Source: an uncultured Acidimicrobiia bacterium (GTDB lineage: Bacteria; Actinomycetota; Acidimicrobiia; Acidimicrobiales; CAIXPF01). From it: DNA of 59,770 bases. Location: contig CAIXPF010000204.1 of assembly GCA_903921205.1 (NCBI GenBank), positions 1 to 59,770 of the forward strand, in the 5' to 3' direction. The notes under the pieces were generated by a model. That model did no database searches and was not told where the DNA came from. It was given only the letters and a program-made list of their open reading frames with translations. Below, piece by piece: positions 8,754 to 16,045 of this stretch. The position numbers and the translations under genes are program-made. The stretch's first letter is position 1, and every line of letters starts with the position of its first letter.

Positions 8754-9896
8754 ATGAGCGACCACGACCACACCCACCCGCATCACGGGGCCGATCACGT
8801 GCATCCGCACGGGGCCCGCGTCGACGGTGGTGGCCGGCCCGGTGCGCTCGACCGCCGGAGCCTGCTGCGCCTCGGCGGTATGGGGCTCGGTGCGCTGCTC
8901 CTCGCGGCGTGCCGGAGCGGGAGCGACGGCGCCGACGGCACGGCCGGTGCACCGGCGACGACGCTGCCGGTGCCGTCCTCGGGCGCACCCGGCTCGAGCA
9001 CGTCGGGCCCTGCGACGTCGACCCCACCGACGTCGGTGCCGAGTACGGTGACCACCCTGGGTGCGGGCGGAACGGTTGCTGCCATTGGCGGGTTCGAGGC
9101 GTTCGCCCCGACCGTGGCGGTGTTCGCCGAGGGCGACCACTGGATCGTGGAGAGCGACGGGATGCCCGCCCATTCGATGATGACGGGCATCACCTCGTGG
9201 CAGCAGCAGGTGCCGGTGGCACAGCCGTACCGCAGCGCCAACGCCTGGCGGTTCCCGATCCGGCCCCGCCTGGCCGACCAGCCGGTGTCGGCCCGTACCG
9301 GGCTGTTCCGTGGGGCGATCGCCCTGGCGGTGAACGGGGTGCCGATCTTCAACGCCCTCAACAACCGGGGTGACGATGCGTTGCTCGCCGGTGAGCTCGA
9401 CCAGTGGGGCGGCCATGCCGGCCGGGCCGACGACTACCACTACCACGTGGCCCCGCTGCACCTGCAGGACCGGGTCGGTCCCGGCGCACCGATCGCCTAC
9501 GCCCTCGACGGGTTCGCCATCTACGGGCAGCAGGAACCGGACGGATCGCCGGTACGACCGCTCGACGACTACAACGGCCACCTCGGCGCCGACGGGGTGT
9601 ACCACTATCACGGCACCCGGACCTACCCGTACATCAACGGCGGGATGCGCGGGGTGGTTGCGGTCAGCGACCAGGTCGAGCCCCAGCCGGTGACCAAGGC
9701 GTTCCGTCCGGCGGGGACGCCGTTGCGGGGCGCGGTCATCACCGAGTTCGCCACCGTCGCGCCGGGCCGGTATCGGCTGGACTACAGCCTGGGCGGCGGC
9801 CGTGCCCGGGTCGACTACGAGGTGTCGGGAGGCTCGGTGCGTTTCGTGTTCACCGACGTCAACGGCGCGACCCGGACCGAGGTGTACTCCCGATGA
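8754..9896 (+). CDS. YHYH-domain lipoprotein with histidine-rich N-terminus
   Basis: A 380-residue protein. The first 25 residues are unusually histidine-rich (HDHTHPHHGADHVHPHG) and may bind metal on the cytoplasmic or pre-export side. A twin-arginine-like stretch (DRRSLLRLGGMGLGALLLAAC) then leads into a lipobox cysteine, so Tat export as a lipoprotein is likely. After a Thr/Ser/Pro linker the mature domain contains the YHYH signature twice: DDYHYHVAPLHL and GVYHYHGTRTYPY. The domain's function is not established. It sits between two exported phosphoesterases and another lipoprotein and overlaps the latter by 4 nt. Confidence 0.85.
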   Translation: MSDHDHTHPHHGADHVHPHGARVDGGGRPGALDRRSLLRLGGMGLGALLLAACRSGSDGADGTAGAPATTLPVPSSGAPGSSTSGPATSTPPTSVPSTVTTLGAGGTVAAIGGFEAFAPTVAVFAEGDHWIVESDGMPAHSMMTGITSWQQQVPVAQPYRSANAWRFPIRPRLADQPVSARTGLFRGAIALAVNGVPIFNALNNRGDDALLAGELDQWGGHAGRADDYHYHVAPLHLQDRVGPGAPIAYALDGFAIYGQQEPDGSPVRPLDDYNGHLGADGVYHYHGTRTYPYINGGMRGVVAVSDQVEPQPVTKAFRPAGTPLRGAVITEFATVAPGRYRLDYSLGGGRARVDYEVSGGSVRFVFTDVNGATRTEVYSR

Positions 9897-10711
9897 GGTA
9901 CCGGAACCTGCGGGCGGTGCTGGTGGCGTCGTCGGCGCTGGTGGCGTCGTCGGTGCTCGCGGTCGGGTGCGGCGGTTCGAGCGGTACGGCGTCCAAGGAC
10001 GGCGCATCCGCAGGCTCGGAGGGGTCGGCCGTGCCATCCGCCCCGGCGTCAGCGCCGTCGATGTCGTCGACGCCGTCCATCGTGGGAGCCGCGTCGTCCA
10101 CCACGGCCGGTACGTCGTCGGCTCCGGTGGCCTTCGTGGCCGACGTGTGGGCCGACAACTGGTTCTCGCTGACCGTCAACGGGGTGGCGGTGGGCGAGGA
10201 CTCGGTGCCGATCACCACCGAGAAGTCCTTCAACGCCGAGACGATCCGTTTCACCGCAACGTACCCGTTGACCATCGCCATGGTCACCAAGGACTACCGG
10301 GCCGACGACAGCGGCCTCGAGTACATCGGGACCTCGCGCCAGCAGATGGGCGACGGCGGCTTCATCGCCCAGATCCGCGAGCAGTCCTCCGGCCGGCTGG
10401 TGGCCGCCACCGGCAAGGCCTGGCGAGGGTTGGTCGTGCAGCGCGCACCGCTCGACAAGAGCTGCGAGAAGGCCGCCAAGCCCATCGTCACGTGTCGTTG
10501 GGAGGCCGTCCCCGAGCCACCTGGTTGGCAGCTGCCCGGGTTCGACGACGCGGCCTGGACTGCTGCGACGGTGTACACCGCGGCTCAGGTCGGCACCAAG
10601 GACGGCTACGACACGATCCGCTGGGGCGCCGGCGCCTCGCTGATCTGGACCGCCGACCTCGAGGCCGACAACACCATCCTGTGGCGGGCCACCGCCCCGC
10701 GCCCGGCCTGA
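9893..10711 (+). CDS. Lipoprotein of unknown function, beta-rich
   Basis: A 272-residue protein. The ATG at 9893 overlaps the previous stop (ATGA). It has a signal peptide with lipobox (SSVLAVGC), a 45-residue Ser/Ala/Thr linker, and a domain rich in beta strands and aromatic residues (VWADNWFSLTVNGVAVGEDS, ETIRFTATYPLTIAMVTKD, EYIGTSRQQMGDGGFIAQI). The pattern 'DNWFSLTVNG' and the later 'LPGFDDAAWTAAT' resemble jelly-roll/galactose-binding-like domains that present a ligand site, but I do not recognise a named family. It is co-transcribed with the YHYH gene, so the two products probably work together at the cell surface. Confidence 0.75.
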   Translation: MRYRNLRAVLVASSALVASSVLAVGCGGSSGTASKDGASAGSEGSAVPSAPASAPSMSSTPSIVGAASSTTAGTSSAPVAFVADVWADNWFSLTVNGVAVGEDSVPITTEKSFNAETIRFTATYPLTIAMVTKDYRADDSGLEYIGTSRQQMGDGGFIAQIREQSSGRLVAATGKAWRGLVVQRAPLDKSCEKAAKPIVTCRWEAVPEPPGWQLPGFDDAAWTAATVYTAAQVGTKDGYDTIRWGAGASLIWTADLEADNTILWRATAPRPA

Positions 10712-10731
10712 TCACCCGGGGCCGCCGCGCC

Positions 10732-10762
10732 TAGAGTGCCGGCCTGCAAACCGATCCGGAGG
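10732..10762 (+). promoter_or_regulatory. Promoter -10 (TAGAGT) and ribosome site for the NTF2-like gene
   Basis: TAGAGT at 10732-10737 is a good actinobacterial -10. GGAGG at 10758-10762 sits 8 nt before the ATG at 10771. This decides the start in favour of the ATG over the in-frame GTG at 10762, which overlaps the GGAGG. Confidence 0.5.
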
Positions 10763-10770
10763 TGCCCACC

Positions 10771-11157
10771 ATGGACGAAGCCACACGAGCCCGGCTGACC
10801 GCGAGCATCGAGGAGTTCCTCACCCGCTACAGCGCGGCATTCGAGTCCGGCACCCGTGACGACCTCGAGCAGCTCGTCCACCTGCCGGTGGTGTACATCG
10901 CCGAGGATCAGGTCCACGTTCGCGACCGCTACCCGTTCGACCCGGAGAAGATGCGCGCAGCCAGTGGGTTCGCCCGCGGCGATGTCACCAAGCGGATCAT
11001 CCACCTCGAACCGACCCGGGCCCACGTGCTCATCGAGGGCATCCGGTACCGCGGTGACGGCAGCCCGATCGAATCGATCAACTCGGTCTACGTGCTGCAG
11101 GACCGCGGCGACGGCTGGAAGGTCGCCGCCTTCTCCGGCATCCGCGCCGACGTCTGA
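10771..11157 (+). CDS. NTF2/SnoaL-like small protein
   Basis: A 128-residue alpha+beta protein of the cone-shaped NTF2-like fold. An N-terminal helix (TASIEEFLTRYSAAFESGTR) is followed by LVHLPVVYIAEDQVHVRD and paired strands ending INSVYVLQDRGDGWKVAAFS, which is characteristic of SnoaL-like or DUF4440-type proteins. Such proteins may be small enzymes or ligand binders, and no catalytic residue can be assigned. A second family member lies at 41503. It has its own promoter-like sequence and is followed by the PAP2 gene after 49 bp. Confidence 0.75.
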   Translation: MDEATRARLTASIEEFLTRYSAAFESGTRDDLEQLVHLPVVYIAEDQVHVRDRYPFDPEKMRAASGFARGDVTKRIIHLEPTRAHVLIEGIRYRGDGSPIESINSVYVLQDRGDGWKVAAFSGIRADV

Positions 11158-11193
11158 GCGCCTGCCGGGCGTCCGGCCTGCCGGGCCGCTTGG

Positions 11194-11199
11194 TAGGTT
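11194..11199 (+). promoter_or_regulatory. -10-like TAGGTT, leaderless start
   Basis: TAGGTT ends 7 nt before the GTG at 11207 and there is no Shine-Dalgarno sequence, consistent with a leaderless transcript for the PAP2-family gene. Confidence 0.35.
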
Positions 11200-11206
11200 C
11201 CCGTCC

Positions 11207-11920
11207 GTGGCCCGCTCCCGTCTGCTGCTCCCGGTCCTGGTCTACCTCGGCATCGTGCTGGCGTTCGTGTCCTACACCCGGCTCAATGTCGCCCCCGGGC
11301 CCGACCGCTGGCCGGCGGTGTACGCCTGGGACCCGGTCTCCGGCGAGTTGGTCCAGCCGCTGCAGCAGCCGGCCTACCAGACCTTCGTGCTGGAGAGCTG
11401 GCTCGATGCCGAGATGCCGTTCGTGCCGGTGCTCGCGGTGCCGTACCTGAGCTACCTGCTGATCGTGCCGATCGTGGTGCCGGCCCTGTGCCTGGTGGCG
11501 GGCCGGCGCAAGGCGTTCCTGACCGTCGGCGCGGCCCTGATCGTCAGCCAGCTGGTGCTCGACGTCGGCTATTTCCTGTTCCAGACCGAGGTTCCACGGA
11601 CCACGGTCCCACCCGACGGGCTGTTCGGCACGCTGGTCGAGCTGGTGCGGGGCAACGATCTGCCGTTCAACGGGTTCCCCAGTGCCCACTGCGCGTGGAC
11701 CACGGTGGGCCTGGTCGCCCTGTGGCGTCTGCGGCGGCGGTTCCCCCGGCTCTGCTGGCCGCTCATGGCCTGGCTGCTGCTGGTCTTCCCGGCCACGGTG
11801 ATGCTGCAGCAGCACTTCCTGATCGACGTCTACGCCGGGGTGTTCATCGGCTTCGCCTGCTACTGGGCGGTGATGTTCGTGGTGGAGAAGCCGGTGCTCA
11901 CCCTGCCCGAACCCACCTGA
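11207..11920 (+). CDS. PAP2-superfamily membrane phosphatase / phosphotransferase
   Basis: A 237-residue integral membrane protein with about six hydrophobic segments (LLLPVLVYLGIVLAFVSY, YLSYLLIVPIVVPALCLVAG, AALIVSQLVLDVGYFLF and three near the C-terminus). The PAP2 catalytic motifs are NGFPSAHCAWTT (SxxxH) and QQHFLIDVYAG (the second catalytic His with Asp). The first basic motif is weak. The shape resembles Aur1/inositolphosphotransferase-like bacterial members, so it may dephosphorylate or transfer a lipid-linked headgroup. The GTG at 11207 is chosen because it starts right before the first membrane segment. It converges on an acyl-CoA dehydrogenase-like gene across a hairpin. Confidence 0.83.
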   Translation: MARSRLLLPVLVYLGIVLAFVSYTRLNVAPGPDRWPAVYAWDPVSGELVQPLQQPAYQTFVLESWLDAEMPFVPVLAVPYLSYLLIVPIVVPALCLVAGRRKAFLTVGAALIVSQLVLDVGYFLFQTEVPRTTVPPDGLFGTLVELVRGNDLPFNGFPSAHCAWTTVGLVALWRLRRRFPRLCWPLMAWLLLVFPATVMLQQHFLIDVYAGVFIGFACYWAVMFVVEKPVLTLPEPT

Positions 11921-11945
11921 CCGCCGGCCTGCCACCACCCTGCTC

Positions 11946-11967
11946 GCCGGGCCTGCACCGGCCCGGC
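11946..11967. terminator. GC hairpin between convergent genes
   Basis: GCCGGGCC (11946-11953) and GGCCCGGC (11960-11967) form a perfect 8-bp stem around a 6-nt loop between two convergent genes. There is no T-run, but this is common in high-GC genomes, and it could act in both directions. Confidence 0.45.
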
Positions 11968-11975
11968 CGGCCGGG

Positions 11976-13142
11976 TCAGAACAGCGGGTCGTCGGCCTCG
12001 AGGCCGAGCAGCACCCGGCCTGCGTTGAGGTCGTTGTAGGAGCCGACCATCACGTGCTGCGGCACGGCACGTACATCGGCCAGCAGCCGGTGCAACGGCG
12101 AGCTGACCAGGTTGGCGGTGGTACCGGCGGCCGTGCAGAGCGTCTCGACCGCGGTGACGCAGCCGGCCACGGCATGGGTGCAGGCGAGGCGGGTGCGGGC
12201 GTGCACGTCGGAGGGGATCGGCTCGCCCTGTTCGGCCAACGCCCAGACGGTCTGCACCATCTCGGCGGCGAACGCCCAGCCGGAGCCGACGAGCGCCTCG
12301 GCCCGGGCCACGGCGAGCTGCGCGTCGGGCCGGTCGCGCAGCAGCGACCGGCCGATCCGTGGCTTCTTGCCCTGGGCGAGGTCGGAGAACTCGGCGAGGG
12401 CATGGCGGGCGATGCCGGTGGCCACCCCGACCTTCGGGAAGGGGAAGCGCAGCGACGGCGGCAAGCGGAACAGGGCCGTGTCGGGCACCGTGTCGAGCGC
12501 CGTGGCGGCCACGCCCATGCGTTCGTCGGGGACGAAGGCGTCCTCGAGGGTGACGTCATGGGACCCGGTGCCGCGCAGGCCGACCGTGTCCCAGGTGTCG
12601 AGGATCGTGACCTCCTCGGCGGGCAGCAGCGCGAAGGCCAGCGCACGTGGCCGGGGACCCTCGACGGTGGCGCCCACGACGATCTGGTCGGCGACCGGCC
12701 CGCCGGTCACGAACGGCCACCGCCCGCTCAACCGCCAGCCGCCCTCGACCCGGCGGGCCCGGCCCAACGTGGCTCCCGATCCGGCCACGATGATCGCCGG
12801 CGACGCCTGGCACACCTCGCGCATGGTGGACGCGGGCAGGTAGGCGGCGGAGATCTCGATCTCCTCGTTGAGGGTCATGGTGGTCCACGCAGCCGAGCCG
12901 TCCACCCGGGCCACCCGTTCGACGAGTTCCATGAAGGTCAGTCCGTCCGCCTCCTCGCCGCCGTAGGACCGGGGGGCCAGGATGCGCAGCAGTCCGGCGT
13001 CGGCGAGGGCCCGCATCACCGCGTGCGACGGTCGACGGCTCAGCTGGGTCTCGCCGACGTGCTCGGCGATCAGCGTGGTGAAGGCCGCCACTCGCTCGGC
13101 CGGCGTGGTCTTCGGTTCGCTCGGGGCCGTGGTCGCGTCCAT
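11976..13142 (-). CDS. Acyl-CoA dehydrogenase family flavoprotein
   Basis: A 388-residue protein with the acyl-CoA dehydrogenase three-domain fold. The N-terminal helices include ALADAGLLRILAPRSYGG. The mid-domain strands are ARRVEGGWRLSGRWPFVTGG and WDTVGLRGTGSHDVTLEDAF, and the C-terminal helical domain carries QLAVARAEALVGSGWAFA. The style (GRWPFVTGG, LRGTGSHDV) is closer to the HpaB/DszC-like hydroxylase and p-hydroxyphenylacetate monooxygenase branch than to true beta-oxidation enzymes, so it could be a flavin-dependent monooxygenase. The ATG at 13142 is preferred over a GTG six codons upstream. Its 5' end faces the fused CoA-transferase across about 100 bp of shared promoter space. Confidence 0.82.
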   Translation of the reverse strand: MDATTAPSEPKTTPAERVAAFTTLIAEHVGETQLSRRPSHAVMRALADAGLLRILAPRSYGGEEADGLTFMELVERVARVDGSAAWTTMTLNEEIEISAAYLPASTMREVCQASPAIIVAGSGATLGRARRVEGGWRLSGRWPFVTGGPVADQIVVGATVEGPRPRALAFALLPAEEVTILDTWDTVGLRGTGSHDVTLEDAFVPDERMGVAATALDTVPDTALFRLPPSLRFPFPKVGVATGIARHALAEFSDLAQGKKPRIGRSLLRDRPDAQLAVARAEALVGSGWAFAAEMVQTVWALAEQGEPIPSDVHARTRLACTHAVAGCVTAVETLCTAAGTTANLVSSPLHRLLADVRAVPQHVMVGSYNDLNAGRVLLGLEADDPLF

Positions 13143-13243
13143 GACCCGACGGTACCCCACCGGCCCGGCCGCGGACCGCCCGGCCGGTCGGCGGTCCGGT
13201 CGCCTACGCTGCGCGTCCGTCCGGGTCGATCAGGGGGAACGCC

Positions 13244-15712
13244 ATGGCCGGGGTGCTCGACGGGATCCGCGTCTTCGACCTGACCCTGGCCGCGGTCGGT
13301 CCGTGGTCGGCGAAGCTGCTCGGCCAGCTCGGAGCCGACGTGCTGCACGTCGAGGGCCCCAAGCCGGAACTGGCCCATCACATCCCGCCGGAGATCGCCG
13401 GCGTCGGGGTGCTGTACCTGACGGCGAACACCAACAAACGCAGCGTCCTGCTCGACCTCAAGCGCGACGACGACCGTCGCCGGGCGCTCGAGCTGGCCGC
13501 GACCTGCGACGTGTTCGTCCAGAACATGCGCCCCGGTGCGGTCGAGAAGCTCGGCCTGGGTTACGCCGAGGTGGCGCGGCGGCGGGCCGACATCATCTAC
13601 GTGTCGGCGTCGGCCTACGGCCGGGTGGGCCCGATGGCCTCCGAGGCCGGCGTCGACCCTCTGCTGCAGGCGTTCTGCGGCTGGTCGTCCATCAACGGTC
13701 AACCCGGCGGGGACGGTGAGCTGTTCCGGCACTACGCCCATCTCGATCTCACGACCAGCTCGATGATCGTGGAAGCGGTGCTCGCGGCCCTGTACGTACG
13801 GTTCGGTACGGGTCGCGGCCAGCACATCGAGCTCGAGATGTTGACCGCGGCCCTGTCGTTGCAGTCGAACCACCTGGCCGATCACGCGGCGACCGGGGTC
13901 GCTCCCGTCCCGCGCGGGTCGGCATCGGCCACCACCGCGCCGCATCAGGCCTTCCGGTGTTCTGACGGCCGGTGGCTGGCCGTCGCCGTCGAACGCGACG
14001 AGCAGTGGCCCCGGCTCTGCACCGCCCTCGACGTCGCGGATCTCGCTGCCGACGTGGGGTTGGCCACCAACGCCGGCCGCCTGGCCCGACGCGACGAGGT
14101 GGCCGCCCGTCTGGCCGCGGTGATGGCCACGCGTCCGGCCGCCTGGTGGGCGATGTGCTGCAATCGTCAGGACGTTCCGCACGGCCGGGTGCTCGACTTC
14201 GACGAGCTGCGCCACCACCCCCAGGTGACCGCCAACCAGCACCTGGTCGAAGTCAATACCGAGCGGTATGGAACGCTGGTGCTCGACGGGGTCCCGTGGA
14301 AGTTCGGCGCCACCCCGGCCCGGACCCCCGTCCCCGGCGGGGTGGCCGGCGCGCACACCGAAGCGGTGCTGGACGAACTCGCCGGACTGACCGGTACGAC
14401 CGGACTGACCGGTACGACCGGTCTGACCGGAGCGACCGGCACGGCGGTGAGCGAACCGATCGGTACGGCGACGACCGCCGGGTCGGACGCGGCGGCCGGG
14501 CCGCTCGGTGCGCCGTTGGCCGGGGTGGTCGTCGTCGAGCTGGGGGAGGGGATGGCCGGGCCGTTCGCAGCGTCGCGTCTGGGCGACCTCGGGGCCGAGG
14601 TGATCAAGATCGAACGTCTCAGCGGCGACCCGGCTCGCGGCCACGGCCACGATCTCGGCGGCGACGGGCTGCTCAGTGCCACCTTCGCCGCCCTGAACCG
14701 CAACAAGCGCAGCCTTGCCGTCGATCTCGACACCCCCGGGGGGCGCGACGTCGTCCGCCGAGTCGTCGCCGGTGCCGACATCGTCATCGAGGCCCTCCGG
14801 CCGGGCGAGGCCGATCGGCTCGGCCTCGACGCGGCGACGCTCGCCGCCGAGTATCCGCAGGTGGTGTACGTGGCCGTGTCGGGCTGGGGCGAGCACGGCC
14901 CCCTGGCCGACCGGCCTGCTGCCGAGCTGCCGGTGCAGGCCATGGCCGAGTACACCGCCTCGCTCGGCCGCATCGGCGATCCGCCGGTGCGGTTGGGCAC
15001 CGACGTGGCGGGCCTGAACACGGGCATCTTCGCCTGCCAGGCGGCGCTGGCCGGTCTGCTCACGCGCCGCCGTGACGGGCGGGGGCAACGCATCGCCGTG
15101 TCGATGTTCGGGACCCTGCTGCACCTGCGGGGGATCATGTGGGCCGCGCGCTCCAACCCTGATGACTGGTTCGGCTTCCACCTCGACCACTACACCAACC
15201 CGCCGGAGGGCGGTTACCGCACCGCCGACGGGCAGCTGCTGTTCGGCCTGCGGCGGGGCACCAGCGAGGACTTCGACCGGCTGATGATCGGCCTCGGCCT
15301 GCTCGAGCACCTCGACGATCAGCGCTTCGAGGGCTTCGGCCGTGAGGCCGCCCCGCTCGGTCGGTATGCCGTCGAGGCCAAGGAGGTGTGGGAGTCGGCG
15401 TTCGCCGAGCGGGACACCGAGGAGCTCATCGGTCTGTTCCAGGCGGTGGGCGGCGATGCGGTGCCGTTCACCGACTACCCGCGGATCACCGCCCACCCGC
15501 AGGTGGCGGCGATCGGCGCGTTGACCACCGTCGAGCAGGAGGGGTACGGACCGATGCGTGCGGTGTCGCCCCCGTGGAAGTTCGCCCGGACCCCGGCGTC
15601 GATCCGCCGCGGAGCGCCGCAGCTCGGTGCGCACGGTGACGAGGTGCTCGTCGAGGCCGGACTCGACCTGGCCGAGGTCGCGGCGCTGCGCGAGCGCCGC
15701 ATCATCCGCTGA
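13244..15712 (+). CDS. Fused double CaiB/BaiF CoA-transferase
   Basis: An 822-residue protein made of two complete class III CoA-transferase halves in one chain. Half one (about 1-375) begins GVLDGIRVFDLTLAAVGPW and contains ANTNKRSVLLDLKRDDDRR and NMRPGAVEKLGLG. Half two (about 415-822) begins APLAGVVVVELGEGMAGPF and contains ALNRNKRSLAVDLDTPGGRD and EALRPGEADRLGLD. They are joined by a Gly/Thr-rich linker with a three-fold LTGTTG-type repeat. Ordinary family members are 380-430 residues and work as interlocked dimers, so this chain may fold as an intramolecular pseudo-dimer with two non-equivalent sites. The start is preceded by CAGGGGGAACGCC. The acid acceptor is unknown. Confidence 0.9.
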   Translation: MAGVLDGIRVFDLTLAAVGPWSAKLLGQLGADVLHVEGPKPELAHHIPPEIAGVGVLYLTANTNKRSVLLDLKRDDDRRRALELAATCDVFVQNMRPGAVEKLGLGYAEVARRRADIIYVSASAYGRVGPMASEAGVDPLLQAFCGWSSINGQPGGDGELFRHYAHLDLTTSSMIVEAVLAALYVRFGTGRGQHIELEMLTAALSLQSNHLADHAATGVAPVPRGSASATTAPHQAFRCSDGRWLAVAVERDEQWPRLCTALDVADLAADVGLATNAGRLARRDEVAARLAAVMATRPAAWWAMCCNRQDVPHGRVLDFDELRHHPQVTANQHLVEVNTERYGTLVLDGVPWKFGATPARTPVPGGVAGAHTEAVLDELAGLTGTTGLTGTTGLTGATGTAVSEPIGTATTAGSDAAAGPLGAPLAGVVVVELGEGMAGPFAASRLGDLGAEVIKIERLSGDPARGHGHDLGGDGLLSATFAALNRNKRSLAVDLDTPGGRDVVRRVVAGADIVIEALRPGEADRLGLDAATLAAEYPQVVYVAVSGWGEHGPLADRPAAELPVQAMAEYTASLGRIGDPPVRLGTDVAGLNTGIFACQAALAGLLTRRRDGRGQRIAVSMFGTLLHLRGIMWAARSNPDDWFGFHLDHYTNPPEGGYRTADGQLLFGLRRGTSEDFDRLMIGLGLLEHLDDQRFEGFGREAAPLGRYAVEAKEVWESAFAERDTEELIGLFQAVGGDAVPFTDYPRITAHPQVAAIGALTTVEQEGYGPMRAVSPPWKFARTPASIRRGAPQLGAHGDEVLVEAGLDLAEVAALRERRIIR
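14384..14437 (+). repeat. In-frame 18-bp tandem repeat, 3 copies, in the CaiB-CaiB linker
   Basis: GGACTGACCGGTACGACC occurs at 14384-14401 and 14402-14419, with a variant at 14420-14437 (GGTCTGACCGGAGCGACC). It encodes LTGTTG-like units in the interdomain linker. Copy number could change by slippage without breaking the frame. Confidence 0.85.
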
Positions 15713-15716
15713 CCGG

Positions 15717-15896
15717 TCAGGCCGGGACCATGCGGCGCTTGGAGGGCAGGATCACCAGCGCCAGGAGGGTGATCAGCGGCAGGAAGAAGCCCAGCAGGCC
15801 GTAGACGACCGGATGGCGGCCCTTCATCCCGGCGATGCGGGCGCAGAGCACGCCGCTGATCACGGCGACGACGAAGCCGATGAGGGCGATGGTCAT
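15717..15896 (-). CDS. Small two-segment membrane protein
   Basis: A 59-residue protein. The ATG at 15896 is preceded by GGAGAG, a reasonable ribosome site. It has two hydrophobic stretches (IALIGFVVAVISGVLCARIA and VVYGLLGFFLPLITLLALVI) joined by a basic turn (GMKGRHP), and a positively charged tail (PSKRRMVPA). I do not recognise the family. The composition resembles small superinfection-immunity-like or 'phospholipase_D-nuclease N-terminal' type membrane proteins. It ends 4 bp from the convergent CoA-transferase and is divergent from the selenoprotein gene across 149 bp. Confidence 0.65.
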   Translation of the reverse strand: MTIALIGFVVAVISGVLCARIAGMKGRHPVVYGLLGFFLPLITLLALVILPSKRRMVPA

Positions 15897-16045
15897 GGGT
15901 CTCTCCGGGGTCGGGCCGGGCGGTCGGCCGGGATCGGTCGGCGCGCTGCGGCCGCCGCACGCTAGTGCGGGGTGCACGGCCATCAGGGTGCAGCCCGGTG
16001 CCCGACACGGCGACGGCGCCGGCGTCGGTGTGGTAGTCATCGGCC

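Noticed and set aside
7089-10037. 982-codon minus-strand open frame
   Set aside because: It is antisense to the two lipoproteins with clear domain motifs. Its translation is low-complexity Arg/Gly/Val with no recognisable domain.
13070-15634. 854-codon minus-strand open frame
   Set aside because: It is antisense to the fused CoA-transferase, which has unambiguous family motifs across its length.
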